A stretch of DNA of 64,000 nt from assembly GCA_011009095.1 (NCBI GenBank), contig VTPC01090562.1, positions 62,001 to 126,000 of the forward strand, in the 5' to 3' direction. This DNA is from Ignelater luminosus (lineage: Eukaryota; Arthropoda; Insecta; Coleoptera; Elateridae). Position numbers and translations under genes: made by a program. Shown one piece after another: positions 37,427 to 48,585 of the stretch. The notes under the pieces were generated by a model. The model saw only the letters and a program-made list of their open reading frames with translations. It searched no databases and was not told the origin of the DNA. Positions within the stretch are counted from its first letter, which is position 1. Each line of letters starts with the position of its first letter.

Positions 37427-37954
37427 TAGGCATATTCTTTTGTTGTGATCTAAGTAAACCGATCTAACTTAACTAATCTGAACCATTAGAATTATAATGA
37501 TTGTAATAAGTTAGATGAGATCGGTTTATTTAAGGTGCTTTTCATTTGCCTCTGGGGATTGTACAGAACGGTTTAGAACTGTACTACTTATTTTCCCCCC
37601 TTAACGCTACTGTCTCTACCTAATTTCCGATACGTTCCGTATCTAAATCGCCTAAACTTAGAAATGGGAGATATTTAGTTGATTTGTGAGGTTAGATTTC
37701 TTATTTGGCATGTACACGCGTGTATTTGATGGTATTTCCATTTCACAATAAAAATTTTTAGATTATTGCGTTTTGAAGTTTATATAAATTGTATAGGTTA
37801 TGAATAATAATAAACGTTAGGTTCAATAAAACCGAACAGTACTATTTTTAAAACGGCCGTTTCTTTTGATACGTCAAGAATACAGTACGATTGGGTAGAA
37901 CAGTACCTACACAAATGGAAAGCACCTTTGGATCACAACAAAAGAATATGCCTA
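37427..37954. mobile_element. 528-bp foldback element with an insertion in one arm
   Basis: The outer arms (TAGGCATATTCTTTTGTTGT and on to GATC) match exactly for 24 bp. The next block (AAGGTGCTTTYCATTTG) also pairs. In the left arm the two blocks are separated by an extra ~81 bp (37451-37531). No certain target duplication was found. Confidence 0.75.
37451..37531. mobile_element. ~81-bp palindromic insertion inside the left arm
   Basis: AAACCGATCTAACTTA near its left side pairs with TAAGTTAGATGAGATCGG near its right side. The right arm of the host element lacks it, so it was added after the arms formed. Confidence 0.55.
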
Positions 37955-38272
37955 ATGTAACGTTATTAGAAAATAGTATATTAAGTATGTAACGAGCATA
38001 GAATGAAGCTCATTTCATTTCGTATGAATCATACTAATGCGAAAATGAGGTAATTCTTGCGAGTTGCATACTATGCTTTTTCTTCGACCAATAATAATTT
38101 AACACAATAATAAAATATTCGGTATAGTAGACCGATTCTTTCATTTCGCACACGTTGCTATGACAAACGAGTATATTTGTTCCTATGGTATCGTTAACAT
38201 TGGTCATAGAGAAAAACAATTTTTCACTTTATCCAAGAAATTCTGGTCTCCCTGGTAATAACGCCTGTCTTA

Positions 38273-38885
38273 GGGTACGTTTATGTTGGAGCAACGATAA
38301 AAGCAATAGGAGCGATGATAAGAGCGACGATAAAAGCAACGCGAAATTTTCTTTCATTGTGGTGTTTATATTGGCGCTATCAGATCAGCGCTATAAAACT
38401 ATTCGCATTGCAATTTTAACAATAGAAACGTTAAAAAGCATATAGTAAAAGACAATATAAGTAATTCAGAAGATAACATATTTCTTTCTTCAAATGCAGT
38501 TCAGTGGTACTTTCTGAAAAATCGTCGTAAAAAACGTCAATATGCAACGCATCCCATAAACACACGATTTGGTGAGTTTCATCATCTCTACTACATTGAC
38601 TTAAGAAAGTACCTACAAAAATTTGCTCGATATATGAGAATGAAACAAGAAACTTTTGATTATATTTTCTCCAAAATTGGTGACAACTTGGATAAAGTAG
38701 GAGCAACAGACCGAAGAAATGCAAATAATTTCATATCTTTGCTTTTATCGCTGGTCGACCGGCGAGCGTTGCACTTATGCTTTCCTCAACATAAACAGTT
38801 CCATATGAAATAATGCTTACCTTTTCGTTGCTTTGCTACTATCGTCGCTCTTATCGTTTATCGTCGCTCCAATATAAACGCACCC
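38273..38885 (+). mobile_element. Internally deleted PIF/Harbinger element with TTA duplication
   Basis: The termini are GGGTACGTTTATGTTGGAGC and GCTCCAATATAAACGCACCC, flanked by TTA at 38270-38272 and 38886-38888. Repeats of AGCGACGATAA lie just inside both ends. A transposase N-terminal fragment remains. Confidence 0.88.
38502..38736 (+). pseudogene. HARBI1-like transposase fragment
   Basis: The frame reads QWYFLKNRRKKRQYATHPIN, then RFGEFHHLYYIDLRKY and RMKQETFDYIFSKIGDNLDK. This is the region preceding the catalytic core in Harbinger transposases (the pattern R(R/Q)YxxHPIN, GEF, RMxxETFDxI). The catalytic DDE part is deleted, and the fragment ends near the right subterminal repeats. It fits the flanking TTA and TIRs. 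Confidence 0.75.
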
Positions 38886-38890
38886 TTATA

Positions 38891-39075
38891 GTACCATGCG
38901 ATCGAAAAAAGACGAAGTCAAACCAGGCCATGACCAGTGCCATCTGACAACGCTGTTAAGAGAGTAAATAGCGGTTGACAGTTGTGAATTGTTAGGTTAA
39001 ACCATATTTGGGAACAACACTGCCACAAAGTACGAATCATGGCCTGCTTCGACTGTGTTTTTTTCTATCGCACTG
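38891..39075. mobile_element. ~185-bp MITE abutting the Harbinger's target site
   Basis: The imperfect inverted ends CGATCGAAAAAAGACGAAGT and ACACAGTCGAAGCAGG-type (38899 onward and rc 39020-39070) pair. TATA lies on both flanks. The left edge is within two bases of the Harbinger's right TTA. Confidence 0.55.
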
Positions 39076-39398
39076 TATAATAGTTCTACAAATCTTTTAC
39101 AGCCTATGCAGACTTCTAACATATTATTGTGACTAGTTATCTGCTAAATCTAAATTAAGAATTCTTACGAATGAAATTTCAAAATAAATCATAAACAAGA
39201 CTTTAATATCCGAAAGGTAAATATAGGTTACCTACTTCTTGTCTTTCTGGTATTTACATAATCTCGAACCAATTTGATGGTGCATTTCTTGTGGAAGATT
39301 TAGAATTTTTGAAGTGTACCTAGTTATCAAAGAATGATTGATTGCTTCCTTAAATTGAGATAAGAAGGTGCGAAACAACTTTTCATACTTCTCTATAA

Positions 39399-39424
39399 GA
39401 GAGAGAGAGAGAGAGAGAGAGAGA
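39399..39424. repeat. (GA)13 microsatellite
   Basis: This is a pure run of alternating G and A. Confidence 0.9.
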
Positions 39425-42400
39425 CTGCTCCTTGGGAAACTTAAAATCAGTCAAGAGTATTAAACTGAGGCACGATAGCGCGACGATATTTGTCTATGGA
39501 CAGCCCTCCGGTAGAGTTGATTTATCTTTCAATCATGAAAAGTTTTTCAATGCAAATATATCTATGTGTTTAAAGGAAAATATTTATTTGTTGAATGATA
39601 GAGTATTTTTGAGAATAATATTCTTAGTTAAGCAGCGATCTATTTAAATTAAGAGTATTGCTGTTTCTTTAGAACATATTCGTATGTCTTTAGAGTATTA
39701 CAATAGTGTTCGTTTAAATTTAGTAATATTAATCATTGAAGCAATAAGTAGAAATATTCTACAGGTATCGATAGAATCTGTTTATGCTGTAAATGTTGTT
39801 ACAAGTTATCTATTCTAAGGAAATTTACAGGGTACATGTTTTCGAATGTAGTAAGATGAAACAAGATCCTCATTACAGTTTGGGAACTTTTAGTAAGGAC
39901 ATTTTTAAACCTTATTTTCCCACTGTTGACTACAATTTTATATTACAAATTTTGTAGTTTAACAAATCTTTTCAGAAATAAGAAAATAAAATAGGGACTC
40001 AAAAATTATTGTGGTTTTTACATTTTGTATAATCACGTATTATGTTTAGAACCAGCAGAAATAAATCGGCCTAGACTATAAGAATATAATGTTTACTTCT
40101 AAAGTTTAATAACTTTGCTTTAATTACGGTGGTAATTTCAAAGTAAACGTTAAGAAATTATTTAAATAATTCTATGCTTAGCATTAAATGCAAGCATATC
40201 TTCAGCTTACATTGAAAATATCCTATATTTGAAATGTAAACTTACCATATTATCTAAAGAAATATTATATCTATTTGCTTATTTGATTCCGCATTATAGG
40301 GAAATAGCACGTGTTTGTAAATTATTTAACTTCCTGCTTCTCACAATGTTTGCAAGGAAAATTTTGTTAATATGTTAGTTGGGTAATTTATAAGCTTTTG
40401 TTTTAACAAAAAATAAAATAGTAAATCACGCAGCTATTTAGAAAAATGAATAAAACTCATTAAGATGAGTAATAAGATTGTATGCTAGTACAAATAACAT
40501 TTGAATTTTTTAAACTTCTAATATTACACTTTTAAACACTAAATTAAATGCTCGAATAATTTACTGTTGGTTGCAACACAATAACCTAAGCGATCATAAA
40601 ATTCTACTTACATTTTGGTCAAAATTATGAATGTTATAGCATTTTATCTTACTAGATTTCTTTAGATATCTGCATAATTTGCTAATTCTTTTTTAGCACA
40701 ATGAAAGTTTATTACCTACCCAATAAATATATTAACAAAAGTTTCCTTGAAAACATTGTGGGAAGTAGGAATCTAAGTAAGTTCACAAACACATACTATT
40801 TTCTTATCATGCGGAATCAAACGCACCATTCTGTAAACGAACATATCTAATCTAAAGATAGTTTTGAATTAAGCAATTGTGTTTTTGAGCGTAAGGCCCT
40901 ATTTTACCAAACGACTTAAAAATCTGCCCTACAAACCCAAGTCGGTATAAAGCTGGATCAGCCCAGAAAACCCGATTGGCCCTAGAAGCCTAATTGTCTA
41001 AAAACCAATTGTAGTACACGCAAATCCTAACTTTGAGCTTGTCTTTAGGTTGGAAAATGCTGATTTTAATTTAAAGTATCTACAAATCATTAACCTAGGT
41101 GAAGGCAGCTGTCCCGTTAGGACGATCAAAAGACGACCACAGAATTCCACAGTCCAACACTCACCAGAATCTAAACTAATGCTGAAAGCGATTAATGCCA
41201 TGATTGATTGGATTTTTGAATCATTCGTTCACTCTTGCAATACAGCACTAGACTTTCCTCAAGATGCGATTCTTTCCTGTCTATTGCACTAATAAACGCA
41301 ATTTTGTGTACACAATTCGAAATACAAAGCTGCAATGCAATAAAATGTGATTCATATGCAATTTGTATTAATCATTTGGAGATTATGATTGTACCAAAAA
41401 CAGACTTCTGAGAAAAACTAACAAATTTCATTTTGATGGCATCAAACGAATGGACTAGCAGATCAACCTCTCTTACTCTCTACCCACGCTCGTCCACTTC
41501 TTACCTCTGATCAACGGACAACATTCTTAGAAAAGGTTTATCTGATCGCAAAGTCACCGCCGTCCACCAGGCTACCCACGGATTTTACCACCCACCAAGT
41601 GAGCTTTAATAGCCCACGGCCGTACTTCGCCCTCCACAGCGAGTAACGAGTACTGAAAATGCATTTTAAAATCAAGCGCCAGAAAACAATTCAGAAAATA
41701 AAAAAATCTGTTTCCTCGTTTTCTCTAAAAATTAAATCATTAACAGCGAAGAATTTCCTAATGAAACCAGTGTGAAAACAGCGACTAAAATGAAGGTGTT
41801 TAATACAACACGTAAAAAGTACCAATTTAACTAGTAAGTAATTTTCTACATTTGGGGACTCCTCTGAATTTCTTGCAAGACAATAATTTTTATTTTCTAA
41901 GGAACCTTTGGCGCCCAACAGATACGAGTTATAAAGGTGCGTGATCAGTCCGAATTTTTGGAAGTAACTTTTTTGTTAGTCGGGCAAGACAACCACAGTC
42001 CTCTGTTCACAGCACTTTTCTTGTAGGCAATGCTGCCAACTAGATGAGCTTTTTTTCTTTTTTGGGAATATCACGAGGGTTGGACGTGATCATTCCGTCA
42101 AAAGTCTGGGAATTTGTGTAAAAGCAGAAATCAAGAAAATCTTTCCGAGAATAGAGAAAGGTGAAGACAAGTTGTGCTCGCAGTTGAAAACCTTTAATTT
42201 TTTATTAAGGTATTGCTGATGACTCTAAAAGTAATTATGCACCATGATCGTTAAATGAAAATAGTCAAAATTGATCAAATTCATTTTTTCTACATTTGTT
42301 TTCGCTCTTGTATTTATGCCGTTTTAATTTTATCTTATGTTTTCTGCACTTTTTTCGTGACTCATTCATACCTTCTACCTTCATTTATTGTTTCCTTTCT

Positions 42401-44039
42401 CTTTTAGTTTCCACTACCTTTCTTTTTCGGTGTCGTTCTTTTTATTTTTATCTCAAAATTATTCTGTTCTCTTTCAGATTTTCTATTAACTGCTGTAGGG
42501 TCTCTCCTTTCTTCTTTATCTTCTTCCTTGCGCAGTGTATTTCCCCGCTACTTTTTTAACATACATTCATATCCAATATTCTTTTGGTGATTTTTATCTA
42601 TCTTTACTTCATTATAATTGTCCTTATTATTGATAGTTTCTCATTTTGTGTTTCTCGATATTAATCACTGATATCAACAAGCACAAATAGTTCTTGCGCA
42701 TTCTTTTTGAAACAAGACTCTGATTGCAAGTCACTGTATTTGATTCACAATCTTAGATTGATATCTATAGTTCCAGTCATAAATCAGCACTTTCAGCTTT
42801 TTTGCCTTTAACTCATCATCACTTCCATCTACTTTAGGTATTGAAAACTGCTACCTGTTTCGAAACTCTGTATAAACTGTAAATACAACTGTTTCAGAAT
42901 AACTTATTATATACCTTAAACAGTTTGTAATTGCCGTATTGGTAGGTATGGAATCTTTCTTGAAAATAATCGGGAAAGCCCGAAACAGTAAAAGAATTTG
43001 ATTTCTCGATATTGTTAGAAACCCAAGCAAAATTCAAGCTTTTATCCCTGAAGCTACTACTTTACCTCCATATGTTTTGGAGAGCTACTGATAGTTTAGA
43101 ATGATTCACCTTGTCCTCATATCAACAAATTCTAAATACTGAGCTCTTTCTACGTGAGCTGCATGCAGAAGTAAAAGGAATCGCTGACAAAATGTACAAT
43201 ACCATAAACAATAAAAGAGTACGTAATGGATTCTTGTCTAGAGCATCTTCTGTCAAATTCCATTGTTCGGCTAGCATTCCACTCTTATAGGGCGCCCTTA
43301 TGTTTTTGAACCAAATACGGAGAAACGGCAGTCTTAGCAAAATTTCGAGCGTGGCCATGGGGGCGTTCTGTAAGCGTGCGGTAAGCTTGGCGACTTACTA
43401 AACTATATTTGTTTCCAAGAGAAAGCGCTCGTAAACAACACCACACGTGAACAAGCAGCTACTGCATTGGACAGGGCTTTACTTTCTAGACCCGGCGGCC
43501 AATCACATTGCAGATGTGAGGCGATCAGGCACTGATTATTGCTTATTTTCGCTTTCTTTGGTATCTAAACAGAGATTACTTTTTGAATCTTCAACACTGA
43601 AAAGAAATTGAGACTACGTCAAGTATTTAAGAATTAAAACCGCAACTCTAACCTTTTGATATAGTTGTATTCATGTGCAGTAATCTTATTCGGTGACTCA
43701 AAAAGACACAAAATACCTCCGGGCGACCTTTGTATCAATAAAAGGTTACCCATGATCTACATACCTTGCAATCATAAAATAAAGTTTCACTCTCATTTTA
43801 ATTTTAAAAATCAAGAAGGCTTCTATTTGAGCACACGGGACGCCCGCCTGTCTGTCTTACTCTTTTTCTTTATTATTTATTTTCATTCACACAGTTAATA
43901 GCGGCAAAACCTACTTTGTCAAAAAGTTTATTTAAAGACCAACCACGATTTTTTGTGCAGCCTACATTTACTGTTTTATACATTTTATAACTAGGGTTTA
44001 CATTTATATATGTTGCACACATATACAGTTGGATATATG
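39425..44039. other. Long AT-rich region, no gene supported
   Basis: Slightly GC-richer pockets are at 41460-41650 and 43365-43520. Neither shows a recognisable protein. An open frame at 41050-41292 and others are featureless and overlap on both strands. Confidence 0.45.
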
Positions 44040-44639
44040 TATACAGGGTGTATACTTAAGATGTACTCAAACCTTGCAGACGTATTCTTTGATCCAAAAT
44101 AAGAAAAATAATTCCTATAAACATATGTCCGCAACCTTTTCGATTACGAGATATAAGCAATTTAACATTTAAAAATGCAATTTTATTGTAATGATTTATG
44201 GATAATTTACTTGTATTATACCCTTAATAGAATATTGCTTCGATAGCAAAATTACACAATTCACTGTTTAATTCCGTTTTTAAACTTTCTTTTGTCCAGT
44301 ACTGTATGTCCCCAATCTCTTATTTTATTTGATTTAGCTTTCCAAAGTACTTAATAATTTTTGGACGTGTGCGAGAATCCAGGAGAAGACGCATTGGAGT
44401 GTGCATCGCAGCTGGAGGTAGACATTTTGAACAGTTGTTGATTTGATGTTTATTGTTAATTATTCATTTGTTTCAATACTTACAAAGAAAAAATAAAATC
44501 GTATTCTTAAATGTTAAATTGCTTATATCTCGTAATCGAAGAGGTTGCGGACATATGTTTATAGGAATTATTTTTCTTATTTTGGATCAAAGAATACGTC
44601 TATAAAGTTTGAGTACATCTTAATTGTACACCCTGTATA
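44040..44639 (+). mobile_element. 600-bp mariner-type MITE with ~135-bp arms
   Basis: It begins TATACAGGGTGTATAC and ends GTACACCCTGTATA. The arms stay near identical through GCGGACATATGTTTATAGG and CTCGTAATCGAAG. TA/TATA flanks fit a TA target. The interior keeps the end of a transposase gene. Confidence 0.88.
44366..44446 (+). pseudogene. C-terminal tail of a mariner-like transposase inside the MITE
   Basis: 26 codons reading RVRESRRRRIGVCI, then AAGGRHFEQLL and a stop, match the characteristic last residues of insect mariner-like (DUF4817-type helix-turn-helix) transposases, where CIxAxGxHFEHLL ends the protein. This shows which family spawned the MITE. Confidence 0.65.
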
Positions 44640-46576
44640 AAGTTGCGTATAATTAATGGAGTTTAAAACTCCAACTACGTTCATCACAAAATTGCTTTAT
44701 GATTATTGCTCTTGCTTTTTATATGTGTAGTTTGGGATGTTTTTTTATTCTATTACAGGCAAGAAAACTGAGAACACACAACTACATTCATTTTCGACCC
44801 ACCGACTTACATTTGTTTATACTCTAACTTCCAAACAAACTTAGAACTTGTTTTAAAGTTACCCTGGCAAATTTTGATCAAAAACTCGTAGGCCGTTTGC
44901 CCTATAGGCTATTAAGTTTGGAAATGGGAAAATTAATAATGACGTTCGTATTTTATTTTCTTTATTAGAAAACTCACTTCAAGTGTAAAATAATTTTTAA
45001 TAATAAGTAAATATGTTTTTAAAAAAAGCGAATTAAGCACAGTGCCCAATGGACTATAATTGTATTAGGCCCAAAAAGAAGTAGAAATAATCCTGTTGCA
45101 AGAAACCTCAGTAATAATATTTAATTAAATGGCGCACACCATTTGGTTGATTTTTTTTGACACGAAATCTATTTGGCAAATGGCTTAATTCAAGTGCACA
45201 CGAATTCCAAATCTTGGTAGGCGGTTTTTATTGTGCGAAACTACTATAGTAGAAATTTTTATTTTATTATCTTAATTGAGTGTAAGCCGTTTTTTCGTCT
45301 TTGTAGTTTTTTTAGCTTTCATTTATGCACCCTGAATTTTTTTTAGTTATTTTGAAGAAAGATAGGTTCTTTAACACGCAGAATTCAAAAGTTATATACG
45401 CGAAGGTGAAAGGTTTATTGTAAAAAGTCTCGACTAGAATATCACAAAGGCATCTGAATTTATCGACATGCTTCTCTTTTTTGATGGAACTCGCCTACGC
45501 AACTGAAAAATAATAATAGTAATAAAGGAATAAAAAAGCCACATTTGTAATATACTGACTTTTTTTGTTTAAACGCGAAATTTTATTCTGAAGAGAAGAA
45601 AATCAATGTGAAAAGGTAGTAACTAGTTACAATCTTTAAAACGCAAAAATGGTTGTTATGAAAATTGTTTTGTCGTACCGATCTAGACATTGCTAGCAGG
45701 CTTTCTGAATATAATAAATGTCATAAAATACGTCGAGACGTTTTCATATATGAGAAATTATATTATCTCTATAAAAGTCTTCACATGCTTAAAATATAAG
45801 GGATATTACATTGTTTTGCTGTACATGTTGTATGCACATGTATGAGCTTCTTTTATTTAATAATTGTAGTCTTGATCGAAAAACTTACCAAATTTTTAAT
45901 TTAACAGTATTAGCTATAAATGCTTTATGTTATTCATCTCTCCATACTCAAAAAAGACCTTTGTATTACTGAAAACAGAAGATGAAACCACGAAAGCATA
46001 TTCAAAAGAAGCTAATTTTAGAAGACCTCAAAGAAGTGAATATATAGTCTATATCAGGCCAAACATCTTGAAGAAAAAAATGAATTTTTTTAAGTTCGCC
46101 GGACTCCGACCTAAACATTTTAATTAAGGAAGATGACACAAATTCTGCTTGCGTACGCCAAAATGTAAAATTAATGTTGAATGGGAAAATGCCTAAAAAG
46201 ATTGTCATGAATTATAGATCCCAAAACCATTCCGAAATAATGTATTCACCACCAAGTTAAAAATGTCACTTGAGTGTAAAAACTCCAGGAACTGGTGACC
46301 TGAAATACCACCTACTCAATGCATTTGAAGAACAGAGGTAGTAAAATATTATCTACGACCACCGAGTATTAATAGATAGGCGCAGTCTTGAAATGGTTAA
46401 CGTTTACAAAACCAGCTGAAGATTTTGCTGACACATTCTGTAATTAACTTCTAACCATGAAGAAATATGTTTTCATATCCTGACAACAATCTGCTTACTT
46501 CTCATAATTAAAGGAAAACACAATCTTCTCACTATAAGATGAATTGAACTATTAACGTTTGTAACGTTTACGTATT
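44640..46576. other. AT-rich spacer, no gene supported
   Basis: The only open frames are short and featureless. Confidence 0.5.
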
Positions 46577-47045
46577 GTCTTCACAAATTGCTTATTTTGT
46601 GTTGTTCTTTCACGTCTGTTTTTACCTTCTATTAACAATTCAATTTATAATAATCAGCTAAAATGCCTACGTTCATCTGTTTTGTGTCCGGAATAAGCGC
46701 CAAAACAATTGAAATGCCTTTATTTACTTGGCTAAGCAAATTAAATTCTTAACTAAAATGAGACGTTTTGTGCTATAACTTTCGATGAAGTGGGCCGATT
46801 TCAATTTTGTTTTCAACAAAAAATTGCTGTTATTATTTTCTTTTCAACGAATGATCACGAGTGCTGGGATGTCATTTAAGATTTTGAGATTATGTGTGAG
46901 AGCGCGTACACGGCGACCTCTACGAATGAGTTAATTATGTATTCTAATGTCCTCCATAAATAAATTGACATGTTTTTCTTTATTTTGATATATCATTTGT
47001 TTACAAGATATTAAGGGTGGATTTTTAAAATGAACACACTGTATA
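46577..47045 (+). repeat. Copy 1 of a ~470-bp interspersed repeat
   Basis: It shares ordered blocks with 48118-48585: TGTCATTTAAGATTTTGAGA, CGACCTCTA, AATGAGTT, and the end AAAATGAACACACTGTATA. Identity is perhaps 70-75% by eye. The right end resembles a diverged CACCCTGTATA terminus. The left boundary is uncertain. Confidence 0.65.
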
Positions 47046-48117
47046 GAACTCCAGTCACCCAAGTACATAGGAAAAGTTGAAAAGAGAAAGAAATAATCTT
47101 GGTTCCATTTTTGTGACTTCTTTTGGAAGTTTTTTAAGGAAATTCATGTGACATAAACAAGATGATACAAAAAAGTGTTTGCAAATTCGAACATACTAAG
47201 CTTGATAAAATTTCGTTTCACAAAATATAAGCACATCGTGACTGATTTAAGCCACTGTGGAGTAAGTGAACTGACAAATTTAATATTACAACCTAAGTCG
47301 TGTTTTACTTGATTATAAATCTACTTAAAATAAAAAAAGTTGTTGGTTTTAGAATTCCAAATCAATAGTTTCTTAAAGTAAAGAAATAATTCCATTTATC
47401 CATATTATTTTATTACGATTATGACTGCCAGCTTTTTAAAATGTATGTACTTCAAACTAACGTGTTCCTGAAACTCCCTGCTAAACGACAAATTCTCTGT
47501 AAAATTTCATTTTGGTTGTAGAACCTAAAACACTGGTATATAGTATTCCTTCATTTGATAATGTTTATAAGTTTAACAACTTTTCTTCCTCTGGGTATTC
47601 CAGAATAGTTGTACAAAAAAAACTAAATCGAACATAAAATATTCGAAACGCTTCAGTTAAGAACTGAACTGGTGCCATAATTTGATTCGAATCTAATCTC
47701 TGCAGACTTGCTTTAGACGACAGCCTTTCTCCAAAGATGACAGTGTGTTAGACAGGAATAGAAACAAATAGGTTTTCTAATTTACTTTGTTCAGGTCTCC
47801 GTAGTAAGTAGACTGCAAATGAATGTTTTGTTAGTTTACTTGATCATTCCTTTATATTATGCAATGCAAAACATGCGAAGTTGCACTTGTTTTTCATCTA
47901 AAGTACCTTTTAAAACAATCGAGATGCAAGAATTTACGTAAAGAATATGACTCACCCTTGTTGTTATAGTGAGACATTTGTATAGTAACTTTGAACCAAG
48001 GTGCCCAATTTAATTGTTTTAGTGATAATTCTGAGTAAATAAGTGCTAGTACACCTTTTTGGAGTTGAATAGTGTGAATTGAACTGTTAATGTGAGTTAT
48101 TAGGTTAGGTACTTTTT
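47046..48117. other. AT-rich spacer, no gene supported
   Basis: This lies between the two repeat copies; nothing was recognised. Confidence 0.5.
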
Positions 48118-48585
48118 TTACAGAATTGCCCATTTTTTTCTTGTTCCTTGTCTATCGTTTTAATTTTGTATTGACAGTTCAATCTAAATTATTCAACTAG
48201 AAATGTTTACGTTAATCTGTTTATATCAGAAATAAGCATAAAAACAACCGAAATGCGTCTATTTAGCTATTTAACGCGATTTAAACTCATTACTAAAACG
48301 AGACGTGCTGTAATTTTCGATCTAGTAGACCGATTTGAATTTTGTTTTTACCAAAAGATTGCTATTGTTATTCCCTTTCCAACGACTATCACAAGTAACG
48401 GAGTGTCATTTAAGATTTTGAGAGTGTGCATGCGAGAGCGAACACAGCGACCTCTATGAATGAGTTGATTATGTATTCTATTGTCCATCTCCATAAATAA
48501 ATTGACGCGTTTTTCTTTATTTCGATACCTTCATTTATTTATGAAGTATTAATGGTGGGTCTTTATAAAATGAACACACTGTATA
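48118..48585 (+). repeat. Copy 2 of the ~470-bp interspersed repeat
   Basis: Same orientation and same end (AAAATGAACACACTGTATA) as copy 1, about 1.54 kb downstream of it. The short open frame within it (RVCMRERTQRPL) is not convincingly a protein. Confidence 0.65.

Noticed and set aside
38431..38724. Minus-strand 97-codon frame across the Harbinger element
   Set aside because: It is the shadow of the plus-strand HARBI1-like fragment.
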